A stretch of DNA of 64,000 bases from a bacterium (GTDB lineage Bacteria; Thermotogota; Thermotogae; Mesoaciditogales; Mesoaciditogaceae). Position 1 is the first letter of the stretch; the number at the start of each line of letters is the position of its first letter. The stretch is taken from contig JAJYYZ010000002.1 in the NCBI GenBank assembly GCA_021800445.1, positions 1 through 64,000 on the forward strand. The letters run 5' to 3'. The notes below the pieces were generated by a model that was not told where the DNA came from, did no database searches, and saw only the letters and a program-made list of their open reading frames with translations. The position numbers and the translations under genes are program-made. Of the stretch, positions 1-7,736 are shown in pieces.

Positions 1-2
1 CG

Positions 3-185
3 AATCAGTTGAAAAAGCCTACGAACAGGCCGACATTCAGGTGGATATGTCAGAACTTCATGAACATAACCGTTGTAAATGTGGTAGCAGATGGGCAAAC
101 AACCACGCAGATAGCGAATTTAAAAGATTTGCAGATCAAAGTGATAAGACTTTTGGGAGTTGAATATGAAAAATATTATTTCTGA
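3..185 (+). other. possible 3' end of an unidentified CDS
   Basis: One frame is open from the window edge to a TGA at 183-185 and reads ...NITVVNVVADGQTTTQIANLKDLQIKV... (quoted in part), ending LLGVEYEKYYF. The composition is protein-like, but a second frame is also open to 163 and contains a CKCG motif, so the choice is not secure. I do not recognise a family; the tail of a transposase or of a small metal-binding protein are both possible. It lies just upstream of the hairpin at 218-241, which would suit a gene end. Confidence 0.25.
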
Positions 186-217
186 TCAAAGATGTGCGAA
201 ATGTGGGGTAGAAACAA

Positions 218-241
218 AGAACGAGCCGAAAGGCTCGTTCT
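218..241 (-). terminator. intrinsic terminator of the opp operon, possibly bidirectional
   Basis: A perfect 10-bp stem (218-227 with 232-241) closes a GAAA tetraloop. Read on the minus strand it lies 37 nt after the oppF stop and is followed by TTTGTTTC, a fair U-tract. Read on the plus strand it is followed by TAATGTCTTATT, a weaker one, so it could also serve the open frame ending at 185. Confidence 0.7.
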
Positions 242-254
242 AATGTCTTATTAA

Positions 255-275
255 GGGGGATAAGGGGTATTTCAC
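255..275 (+). repeat. G-rich element, copy 1
   Basis: GGGGGATAAGGGGTAT followed by TTCAC lies 13 nt after a perfect hairpin. A near-identical element (GGGGGATAGGGGGTAT then CCAC) lies at 39801-39820, also about 15 nt after a perfect hairpin and in the same orientation. The function is unknown to me. Confidence 0.6.
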
Positions 276-278
276 TTT

Positions 279-1301
279 TTAGACTTTTTTTATTTCATTT
301 TGTTCAGTTCGGTTTTTGTACAGTATGCATCTTGTGAAATGCCCATCATCTATCTTTACCATATCAGGTACCCTTTCCTTGCATTCAGGTTTTGCGAATG
401 GGCACCTTGGTTCAAACGGACACCCAGGAGGCAGATTCGTCAGATCCGGCACTTCTCCTCCAACATCCACTTTTTCCGGCTCTAACCCTGATTCCGGCTT
501 CGGCGCCGCTCTTTTCAACAATTGCGTGTAAGGGTGTTTCGGATCGTTTATCACATCATCCGACAGTCCTATCTCGACTAAATGGCCCGCGTACATTATC
601 GCTATCCTGTCTGACATGTAATGCGCGCCTGCCAGATCATGCGTTATGAAAAGATACGACACGCCTTCCTTTTCTTTCAGTTCCAACATCTGGTTCATTA
701 TGTCAAGCCTTATCGAAACGTCCAACATCGACGTCGGTTCATCCGCAAGTATCAATTGGGGTTGAACCGCTATCGCACGCGCTATCCCTACTCTTTGTCT
801 TTGTCCTCCGGACAATTCGTACGGAAATTTGTCGTATATCTGCTGCGGTGGAATAAGACCCGCTTCCTCGAGCGTTTCCAGTACTTTACTCTTTATCTTG
901 TCCTTCTCTACTATTTTGTGTATTTTCAAAGGCCTTGTCAGACCATATCCAACTGAATGCAAGGGATTAAGAGATGAAAACGGGTCCTGAAAGATCATCT
1001 GAACATGTTTTCTGTAACTGACAAGTGCTTTGTGTTTCATCCTCAAAGGAGTTTCTTCGCCATTGAGCAATATCTTTCCGGATGTCGGCTCGTACAGCCT
1101 GACTATAACCCTCGCAACTGTCGTCTTTCCGCTTCCGGATTCTCCGACCAATCCCAAAACTTCTTTTTCCCCTATTTCAAAATCTATCCCATTTATCGCA
1201 TGTACCACCCTTGTCCTTCCAAGTGATCCTATTCGAAATTCTTTCATGAGATTTTTTACTTCTATGACACTTTTCGTATTCGTCGCTTTTTTAACCTGCA
1301 T
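279..1301 (-). CDS. oppF: oligopeptide ABC transporter ATPase, OppF-like
   Basis: Second ATPase of a dipeptide/oligopeptide importer, acting at the inner face of the membrane with OppD. Relative to a longer GTG start at 1310, Walker A GESGSGKTT is at residues 56-64, Q-loop Q108, signature LSGGQ at 166-170, Walker B LILADE at 186-191 and switch His224. The C-terminal oligopeptide/dipeptide region has the cysteine pattern CPFEPRCPFAKPEC; such cysteines bind a 4Fe-4S cluster in some relatives. I prefer ATG at 1301 because AGGTGGAG sits just ahead of it; the GTG at 1310 lies inside that SD. Last gene of the oppBCDF unit, ending before the hairpin at 218-241. Substrate inferred from family only. 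Confidence 0.93.
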   Translation of the reverse strand: MQVKKATNTKSVIEVKNLMKEFRIGSLGRTRVVHAINGIDFEIGEKEVLGLVGESGSGKTTVARVIVRLYEPTSGKILLNGEETPLRMKHKALVSYRKHVQMIFQDPFSSLNPLHSVGYGLTRPLKIHKIVEKDKIKSKVLETLEEAGLIPPQQIYDKFPYELSGGQRQRVGIARAIAVQPQLILADEPTSMLDVSIRLDIMNQMLELKEKEGVSYLFITHDLAGAHYMSDRIAIMYAGHLVEIGLSDDVINDPKHPYTQLLKRAAPKPESGLEPEKVDVGGEVPDLTNLPPGCPFEPRCPFAKPECKERVPDMVKIDDGHFTRCILYKNRTEQNEIKKV

Positions 1302-1315
1302 CGTCTCCACCTAAA

Positions 1316-2281
1316 TCACTTCCCATCGTAGAGATGGCATGCAACAAAATGATCGCTCTCTATCTCCACAAGTTTTGGATTTTCAACATCACACACACCG
1401 CTTATTCGTTTATCGCATCTCGGGTAAAATGGGCATCCCTTTATCTCTCCAGAAAGATCAGGAGGTCTTCCGGCTATTCCATGAAGTTTTTGCCTTTTCC
1501 CGACCAACGGCGGGAATGAGTGCATAAGACCGTAAGTGTATGGATGCATCTGTTTTGCGTACAATTTTTCAGACGGCGCCTTTTCTATTATCTGTCCAGC
1601 GTACATTATGGCCAATGAATCTGAAATTTCAACGAGCAATGACAGGTCATGGGTTATGAAAATTATCGCGAAGCCGAGTTTCTTTCTCAACTCATCGACC
1701 TCTTGAAGTATCCTTCTCTGTACGACAACATCCAACGCCGTCGTCGGCTCATCCATGATTATGAGTTTCGGATTAAGTGCCAATGCCATCGCTATGACCA
1801 CCCTTTGCTTCATCCCACCAGATAACTGGTGTGGATACGCGTCTAAGTATTTGGATGAAACGTTGACTAAATTGAGCAATTCTTTGGCACGCTTTTCAAG
1901 TTCCGACTCTGTCATGTTGACATGATACTTTATCGAATTGTATATCTGCGTCCTTACCTTTAAGACCGGATTCAAAACGTTCATCGATGCCTGAAAGACC
2001 ATCGAAAATTCCTTCCATCTCATCTTTCTCAAATTCTCATCGTCAACTTTCATCAAATCTGTCCCGTTGAATTCTATCGATCCTGAAAAAATCTTTCCGG
2101 GAGGCATAAGCAACCTTATGACTCCGAATGCGAGTGTCGATTTTCCGCATCCTGATTCTCCCGCTATGCCAAGAAATTCCCCTTGGTTTAATTCAAAGGA
2201 GACATTTCTTACGGCCCATGTCTTGAATTTGGTGAATTCGTATCCTGCATTCAAATCTTTAACTTTAAGTAACGCGCTCAT
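1316..2281 (-). CDS. oppD: oligopeptide ABC transporter ATPase, OppD-like
   Basis: 321 residues, first ATPase of the peptide importer. Visible motifs: Walker A GESGCGKST (41-49), Q-loop Q97, signature LSGGM (153-157), Walker B LIIMDE (173-178), switch His211, and the C-terminal CPFYPRCDKR oligopeptide-transporter motif. ATG start with GAGGAAG upstream; it begins 1 nt after the oppC stop (TAAGATG), the same junction as between oppB and oppC, so translation is probably coupled. Pairs with OppF; the substrate-binding protein is not in this window. Confidence 0.94.
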   Translation of the reverse strand: MSALLKVKDLNAGYEFTKFKTWAVRNVSFELNQGEFLGIAGESGCGKSTLAFGVIRLLMPPGKIFSGSIEFNGTDLMKVDDENLRKMRWKEFSMVFQASMNVLNPVLKVRTQIYNSIKYHVNMTESELEKRAKELLNLVNVSSKYLDAYPHQLSGGMKQRVVIAMALALNPKLIIMDEPTTALDVVVQRRILQEVDELRKKLGFAIIFITHDLSLLVEISDSLAIMYAGQIIEKAPSEKLYAKQMHPYTYGLMHSFPPLVGKRQKLHGIAGRPPDLSGEIKGCPFYPRCDKRISGVCDVENPKLVEIESDHFVACHLYDGK

Positions 2282-2282
2282 C

Positions 2283-3119
2283 TTATCGCTTCCTCAACCT
2301 TGGATTTGTTATCTCGTCAACTGCAAAATTCATAAGGGCAAACGACATTCCAAGTAATGCTATCATCAATCCGGGCACTGCCGCCCATTCCCACAATCCA
2401 AAGAGCAAAGCCTGATTGTTCTGTGCCCAGTAAAGAATTGTACCCCACGATATCGCACTTGAATCTCCGAGACCTAAAAATTCGAGACCTGCCTCGCTTA
2501 AGACTGCGTAAACGGCAGCACCAAAGAAGTTTGCCACTACAAGACTTAGCATGTTTGGAAATATGTCTGAAAAGATTATGTGAGAGGAACTTTCACCGAC
2601 TACAACTGAAGCGTTCACATAATCTCTGTTTTTTAAAGTTAAAACCTGTGATCTTAAAGTTCTCGCTCCCCATGCCCATCCCGTTAAGGATATGACAAAG
2701 ATTATCGTCCATATCCCTTTCACCACTATGAAAGCGCTTATTATGATTATAAGAGGAAGACCAGGGATAACAAGAAAAATGTTCGTTATTGTCATCAGTA
2801 TATCATCCGTGAGACCGCTCAAATACCCGGATGAAAGTCCTATTATGACCGATATAATCGTCGTTATGGCGCCCGTTATGAGACCAACCATCAAAGACAA
2901 CCTTGTGCCCCATATGACTTGCGAGAGTATATCTTGACCGACGGCAGTTGTACCGAGCCAGTGCTTCCAACTTGGCCCCTGAAGCGGTGTAAATGCCATT
3001 GAATTCGGAGAATAGGGTGCTACAAATGGAGCAAAAATAGCCAGCGCCACAAAGAAAAGAAAAATTATAACCCCTATTGCCGACTTTCTATTACTGAAGA
3101 AAAGTTTTACGTAATTCAT
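2283..3119 (-). CDS. oppC: oligopeptide ABC transporter permease, OppC-like
   Basis: Inner-membrane permease of the peptide importer, about 278 residues. It has an N-terminal TM helix, a short periplasmic segment with the LGTTAVGQDILSQVI motif typical of OppC/DppC N-termini, then further TM helices with the cytoplasmic EAA-type loop (NASVVVGESSSHIIFSDIFPN). The reading frame can be extended to 3161, but ATG at 3119 has GGGTGGTG ahead of it and begins 1 nt after the oppB stop, so I use it. Specificity cannot be read from the sequence. Confidence 0.93.
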   Translation of the reverse strand: MNYVKLFFSNRKSAIGVIIFLFFVALAIFAPFVAPYSPNSMAFTPLQGPSWKHWLGTTAVGQDILSQVIWGTRLSLMVGLITGAITTIISVIIGLSSGYLSGLTDDILMTITNIFLVIPGLPLIIIISAFIVVKGIWTIIFVISLTGWAWGARTLRSQVLTLKNRDYVNASVVVGESSSHIIFSDIFPNMLSLVVANFFGAAVYAVLSEAGLEFLGLGDSSAISWGTILYWAQNNQALLFGLWEWAAVPGLMIALLGMSFALMNFAVDEITNPRLRKR

Positions 3120-3120
3120 C

Positions 3121-4104
3121 TTATTCACCACCCGATCTTGCTCTTGGATCAAGAAATACATAGACTATGTCTGCTATGAAGTTTGCAATAAGCACGGCTA
3201 TCGTTATGAAAAGGAATATGGCCTGCATCAAAGGGTAGTCTATATTTAAAACCGCTTGATAAAGCAGATATCCAACTCCGGGATAAGAAAAAACAATTTC
3301 CGTCAAAAGCACACCGCTTATGACAAAGCCTATTGCCATGGCAAAGCCTGTAAAGCTTGGCAAAATTGCGTTTCTCGCGGCATAATTCAATTCTATTTCA
3401 CTTTCGGGAAGACCCTGAGCAAACGCGAAAGTTATGTAATCATCCGATAGAACGCTTATCATGTTATTTCTCATCGTCAACATCCATCCTCCCATTGCCG
3501 TTATGACTATTGTTCCGGCAGGAAGTATGGCATGATACAAAATGGACCACACAAGTGCCAATCCACCGAGACCGGATGCGGATGAATACGCGCCACCCAA
3601 CGGAAACCATCCAAAAATGAAAGCAAAAACATATTCAACTATTAAGGCAAACCAAAAATAAGGCATTGAGTTTAGAAAAAAAGCAAACGGAACGGCGATA
3701 CCACTTGACGTCGAATTTCTTTTCCATGAAACTCTTATACCGAGCAAAGTTCCAACGATAAAGGCTATGACAGTGGAAAATCCCGCTAATCCCAACGTCC
3801 AAGGTATGGCCTGCGACAGCACCTGTCCTACCGTGGTTGGGTAAAAACTCACAGATATTCCAAAATTACCCGTTAACATTCTGCCCAGATAATCCCAGTA
3901 TTGAAGAAATATGTTTTCATGTGTGTTTATACCAAAAGCAATTTCGAGGGCACTTATTGCTTGAGGATTTAGTCTTCCTTGAAACTTTGCTATCATGACT
4001 TCTGCCGGATTGCCTGGCATAAGCCTTGGGAGAATGAAGTTTATCGTTACTGCCGCCCATGCCGTGATGAGAAAAAACATCACTCTTTTCAATATGTACT
4101 TCAT
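3121..4104 (-). CDS. oppB: oligopeptide ABC transporter permease, OppB-like
   Basis: 327-residue permease, first gene of the opp unit. N-terminal MKYILKRVMFFLITAWAAVT is the standard OppB/DppB start, followed by the PGNPAE motif and a C-terminal half with the EAA loop (FAQGLPESEIELNYAARNA) and five further hydrophobic segments. ATG with GGAGG 8 nt upstream. Transcribed divergently from the ABC-F gene at 4390 across a 285-bp region with two inverted repeats. It forms the channel with OppC; ATP is supplied by OppD and OppF. Confidence 0.94.
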   Translation of the reverse strand: MKYILKRVMFFLITAWAAVTINFILPRLMPGNPAEVMIAKFQGRLNPQAISALEIAFGINTHENIFLQYWDYLGRMLTGNFGISVSFYPTTVGQVLSQAIPWTLGLAGFSTVIAFIVGTLLGIRVSWKRNSTSSGIAVPFAFFLNSMPYFWFALIVEYVFAFIFGWFPLGGAYSSASGLGGLALVWSILYHAILPAGTIVITAMGGWMLTMRNNMISVLSDDYITFAFAQGLPESEIELNYAARNAILPSFTGFAMAIGFVISGVLLTEIVFSYPGVGYLLYQAVLNIDYPLMQAIFLFITIAVLIANFIADIVYVFLDPRARSGGE

Positions 4105-4141
4105 CTAAAAAGCCTCCAAAACGTAAATTTGCGCTCTATCT

Positions 4142-4157
4142 GTATATTTTAATATAC
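4142..4157. promoter_or_regulatory. inverted repeat, possible operator
   Basis: GTATATT-TT-AATATAC is a 7-bp perfect inverted repeat around a 2-nt centre, about 40 nt upstream of the oppB start and just downstream of a likely -10 at 4165-4170 (minus strand). The position would suit a repressor site. Inference only; A+T-rich palindromes also arise by chance. Confidence 0.3.
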
Positions 4158-4164
4158 CATTTTA

Positions 4165-4173
4165 TTTATAACA
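4165..4173 (-). promoter_or_regulatory. possible opp operon promoter (-10)
   Basis: On the minus strand TGTTATAAA resembles an extended -10 (TGnTATAAT). No convincing -35 is visible. It would give a leader of about 55 nt containing the 4142-4157 inverted repeat. Confidence 0.35.
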
Positions 4174-4211
4174 CGTGTATATGGCATATTCAGGAATTTA
4201 TAACGATTATT

Positions 4212-4235
4212 GGTTGTTTTTAGGCAAAAACAGCC
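4212..4235. repeat. inverted repeat in the divergent opp/ABC-F region
   Basis: GGTTGTTTTT (4212-4221) and AAAAACAGCC (4226-4235) pair over 10 bp with one G-T pair around an AGGC loop. It has no U-tract on either strand, so it is not a good terminator. It could be a regulator site for either divergent unit. Confidence 0.3.
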
Positions 4236-4342
4236 AAAAAAATGTTATTACTACTATTTTCAAGTTATTTCTTTGTTTAACTAATGATATCGCCTAATAT
4301 TATATTTTGCATTTCAAATACAGTCGAATGGCTTTCCATAAA

Positions 4343-4372
4343 TTGTATCGGTACAGCAAAGAATGATATAAT
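4343..4372 (+). promoter_or_regulatory. promoter of the ABC-F/hutH/rnr unit
   Basis: TTGTAT (4343-4348), an 18-nt spacer, and TATAAT (4367-4372) preceded by TGA, giving an extended -10 (TGATATAAT). The predicted start of transcription is about 4379, only about 10 nt before the ATG at 4390, so the leader would be very short. Confidence 0.65.
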
Positions 4373-4389
4373 TCTTCCGGAGGAAAAAG

Positions 4390-6240
4390 ATGATTCTTAA
4401 GATTGAAAATCTCGAAATGCAATTTGGAGATCGTGTGCTTTTTTCAAATGTCAATCTTCAGGTTAAAGCGGGAGAAAAGATCATCCTAATCGGACCAAAT
4501 GGATCTGGAAAGACGACATTTTTAAAAGTTTTAAGCGGTGAACTCGAACAAACAGATGGAAGGGTCGAGTTTTACGGTCGCAAAATTGGATCGATCAACC
4601 AGTTCAGGATGGATGAAGACAAAACACTTTACGAAGAAGGATTATCGGCCTTTAAAGAAGCCATTTCGTTTTACAATTTGGCCATCGATAGCGCCAAAGA
4701 CGATATCGATGAATACGATAGTGCTCTCGCAAGTGCAGAAGCATATGATATTTACGCATCTGAAAAGCGGGTAAGAGAAATGCTTAAGGGCGTTGGTTTT
4801 GAAGAAAAAGATTTTGGGAGAAGATTATCGACACTTAGCGCAGGTGAAATAACAAAACTTGAAATAGCAAAAGTGCTTATAATGGATCCAGAACTTATCA
4901 TCTTGGATGAACCCGGAAATTATTTGGACATTTACAGTCTCAAATTTTTAAATGAAGCGCTTGTTTCTTTAAAGGGATCGGTTATAATAGCCACTCATGA
5001 CAGAAAAATGATGGAAAAAGTTCCCGATAGAATATGGGAAATAGATTTTGGAACGATAAAATCTTATGACGGCAAATATTCTGATTTTCTCATTCAAAAA
5101 GAAAATTTCCTTAGATCGATTGAACATAGAACCGATGATCTTGATAAAAAAATAGTAAATCTTAAAAAATCGATAGATCGTTACAGACAATGGGGAAGAG
5201 ATAAAGCTGTTAAACAGGCTAAATCCAAAGAAAAAATCGTCGCAAAGTTGGAAAAAGAAAGGGCAAATTACGAATTTGAGAGACAAAAAATTTTTAAAAC
5301 GCTTCATTTTCAAGTTGAAAATGTCACGGAGGACGTGATTTTAAAAGTCACGGATCTTGAAGTCTTTGCCGGTCAAAAGAAAATTGGCAATTTTTCTTTC
5401 GAAATTCATAATGGAGAGAAAATCTCCCTTTTGGGTAAAAACGGCATTGGGAAAACCTCACTTTTGAAGGCAATTATATCAGACAAAACACACGTGTCAT
5501 TTGGTCCGAATACTTTTATGGCATATGTGGACACCGTTGGTTCCGAAAGATCTAAAAAAGGCGTTATTGAAGAGATATGGGAAATTGTGCCACTTTGGAA
5601 AGATTACGAGGTCAGAAGGTACATAGGAAGATTTGGATTTGAAGGAGAAGATGTTTTTAAAAGCGTAAATTCACTTAGCGGCGGAGAATTTGTGAGATAT
5701 CAACTTGCCAGAGCGCTGATAAAAAATCCAAATTTTCTTATAATGGATGAACCAACGAATCATCTTGATCTTTACATGATAGAATCTCTTGAAGAGACCA
5801 TTTCGGAATATGCCGGAGCGGTGTTTTTTACAACTCACGATCTCGAATTTGCAGAACATATAGCGGATAGGTTTATCGTCATGGATGAAAATGGTTTGCA
5901 TCATTTCAAAGATTATCAAAAAGCAGAAGATTTTTTGAAAAGTTCTGTAACTTTGAGAAAAAAAGCATCAAATGCCGGTGCTGGCATTGATAAAAGAAAA
6001 AAAGTCAGAAACAGATTGAAAAGGATAGAACTTGAGATTGCAGAATTCGAAAAACAGTTATCCGATATCAACGATAGCGTAAAGAAAGTAGAGTTACAGA
6101 TGATGAACGAGGTGGATCATGTAAAACTCACGAAGATGGTTCAGGATAAAGATGGATTTGAGAAGCAGGCTGAAGAGATAATAAGAAAAATTTACGATCT
6201 TGAATCTGAAAAAACACAATTAGAGGAGGAAATGTTATGA
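4390..6240 (+). CDS. ABC-F family ATPase (ribosome-associated)
   Basis: 616 residues with two nucleotide-binding domains in one chain and no membrane segment, as in ABC-F translation factors (EttA/Uup/YkpA type). Domain 1: Walker A GPNGSGKT (35-42), signature LSAGE (149-153), Walker B IILDEP (170-175), switch His203. Then a charged linker (about 240-310), domain 2: Walker A GKNGIGKT (349-356), LSGGE (429-433), IMDEP (451-455), and a C-terminal coiled coil. The segment after Walker B is GNYLD in domain 1 but the usual TNHLD in domain 2, so the sites may not be equivalent. Family role is resolving stalled ribosomes or antibiotic protection; which one is unknown. Strong SD (GGAGG) and ATGA overlap with hutH. 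Confidence 0.9.
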   Translation: MILKIENLEMQFGDRVLFSNVNLQVKAGEKIILIGPNGSGKTTFLKVLSGELEQTDGRVEFYGRKIGSINQFRMDEDKTLYEEGLSAFKEAISFYNLAIDSAKDDIDEYDSALASAEAYDIYASEKRVREMLKGVGFEEKDFGRRLSTLSAGEITKLEIAKVLIMDPELIILDEPGNYLDIYSLKFLNEALVSLKGSVIIATHDRKMMEKVPDRIWEIDFGTIKSYDGKYSDFLIQKENFLRSIEHRTDDLDKKIVNLKKSIDRYRQWGRDKAVKQAKSKEKIVAKLEKERANYEFERQKIFKTLHFQVENVTEDVILKVTDLEVFAGQKKIGNFSFEIHNGEKISLLGKNGIGKTSLLKAIISDKTHVSFGPNTFMAYVDTVGSERSKKGVIEEIWEIVPLWKDYEVRRYIGRFGFEGEDVFKSVNSLSGGEFVRYQLARALIKNPNFLIMDEPTNHLDLYMIESLEETISEYAGAVFFTTHDLEFAEHIADRFIVMDENGLHHFKDYQKAEDFLKSSVTLRKKASNAGAGIDKRKKVRNRLKRIELEIAEFEKQLSDINDSVKKVELQMMNEVDHVKLTKMVQDKDGFEKQAEEIIRKIYDLESEKTQLEEEML

Positions 6241-7736
6241 CGTATTCGATAGATGAAAAGATAAGTTTGGAAGAACTCGTTGCCGTTTCGAGAGATCATG
6301 AAAATGTTGAAATATCAAAGGATGCTTACGCACGGATAAATCATTCAAGGGAAATAGTTGAAAGATTGCTTTCTTCAGATCGGGCTATGTACGGAATAAA
6401 TACCGGTTTTGGTGCTATGGCCACGGTCAGGATATCTCCAGATGAGATAAACGAACTTCAGTCAAATCTTGTCCGAAGTCATTCGGTGGGCGTCGGGCCT
6501 TTTCTCGATGAAGAAAGCGTAAGGGCTATGATGTTGCTCAGAGCCGTTTCACTTTCAAAGGGTTATTCAGGGGTGAGAACAGCGGTCGTGAAACAGATTG
6601 TTGATTTTTTGAACAAAAATATAACTCCGGTTGTTCCGTCCCAAGGATCCGTCGGTGCCAGTGGCGATCTTGCTCCGCTTGCCCACGTTGCACTTGCCAT
6701 GATGGGAGAAGGGGAAGTCTTTTATAAAGGTAAGATCGTCAATGCGAAAGAGGCCTTGAAATTGGAAGGGATAAGGCCACTAAGATATGAAGCGAAAGAA
6801 GGACTTGCTTTAACCAACGGCACACAGGCAATGACGGCTGTTATGGCCATCTCGCTGTACGATGCAAAGATACTCTTTGAAAACGCTTTGATCACCTCTG
6901 CCATTTCTATAGATGCACTTAAGGGATCTACGACGCCTTTTGATCCCAGAATACATGAACTCAGACCTTACGATGGTCAGAAATATGTTGCCGCTAAAAT
7001 TCTCGAATACATGGAAGGAAGCGAGATAAGAGCGTCTCACATAAACTGTTCAAAAGTCCAGGATGCTTATTCTCTGAGGGCAACTCCACAGGTTCTTGGT
7101 GCCGTTAAAGATTCCCTCGATTACGTTGAAAAAATTCTTTCAGTCGAGATGAATTCGGTAACGGACAATCCTTTGATCTTCGAAAATGACGTTTTAAGTG
7201 GTGGAAACTTTCATGGCGAACCGATAGCACTTGTGGCCGATTTTTTCGCAATAGCCATCAGTGAACTTGGAAACATAACTGAAAGGCGAATAGACAGACT
7301 TGTGAACCCACTTGTTTCGGATCTTCCACCCTTTCTTGCTGAAGGCAAGGCGGGACTTAACTCAGGTTTGATGATGTGGCAATACACGGCGGCATCATTG
7401 GTTAGTGAAAACAAAGTTTTGTCTCATCCCGCTTCCGTTGACTCTATTCCGACATCAGCCTATCAAGAAGATCATGTCTCTATGGGAACAACGGCAGCCA
7501 TGAAGGCAAAAAGGGTTCTCGAGAATACTTCCAAAATCATAGCGATAGAGGCCATGATCGGATCAAGAGCGGTGAGGTTTCACAGATATTTGAAGACGGG
7601 TAAAAAAATAGAGCCGATAGTCGATCTTATAAATTCAAAAATCAAAGACGTAAAAGGTGATCATTACATGAAAGAAGAATTTGACGAGATTTTGAAAATC
7701 GTAAAAAGTCAAAAGATGAGAGGAATGATCGAATGA
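6237..7736 (+). CDS. hutH: histidine ammonia-lyase
   Basis: 499 residues. Converts L-histidine to urocanate and ammonia using an MIO group formed from Ala-Ser-Gly. The MIO triad is A141-S142-G143 within GSVGASGDLAPLAH; YGINTGFG (from Tyr52), NLVRSHSVG with His82 (the residue typical of histidine rather than phenylalanine/tyrosine lyases), and SIPTSAYQEDHVSMG are also present. No hutU, hutI or hutG is nearby, so it may be an isolated catabolic step or act on another substrate. ATGA overlaps at both ends tie it to the ABC-F gene and rnr. Confident of the lyase family, fairly confident of histidine. Confidence 0.92.
   Translation: MTYSIDEKISLEELVAVSRDHENVEISKDAYARINHSREIVERLLSSDRAMYGINTGFGAMATVRISPDEINELQSNLVRSHSVGVGPFLDEESVRAMMLLRAVSLSKGYSGVRTAVVKQIVDFLNKNITPVVPSQGSVGASGDLAPLAHVALAMMGEGEVFYKGKIVNAKEALKLEGIRPLRYEAKEGLALTNGTQAMTAVMAISLYDAKILFENALITSAISIDALKGSTTPFDPRIHELRPYDGQKYVAAKILEYMEGSEIRASHINCSKVQDAYSLRATPQVLGAVKDSLDYVEKILSVEMNSVTDNPLIFENDVLSGGNFHGEPIALVADFFAIAISELGNITERRIDRLVNPLVSDLPPFLAEGKAGLNSGLMMWQYTAASLVSENKVLSHPASVDSIPTSAYQEDHVSMGTTAAMKAKRVLENTSKIIAIEAMIGSRAVRFHRYLKTGKKIEPIVDLINSKIKDVKGDHYMKEEFDEILKIVKSQKMRGMIE

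Noticed and set aside
4212-4235. Hairpin as a terminator for the opp or ABC-F unit
   Set aside because: It lies upstream of both divergent genes and has no U-tract on either strand.
6237-7736. Assignment as phenylalanine or tyrosine ammonia-lyase
   Set aside because: His82 in the RSHSVG motif and QEDHVSMG favour histidine as substrate.
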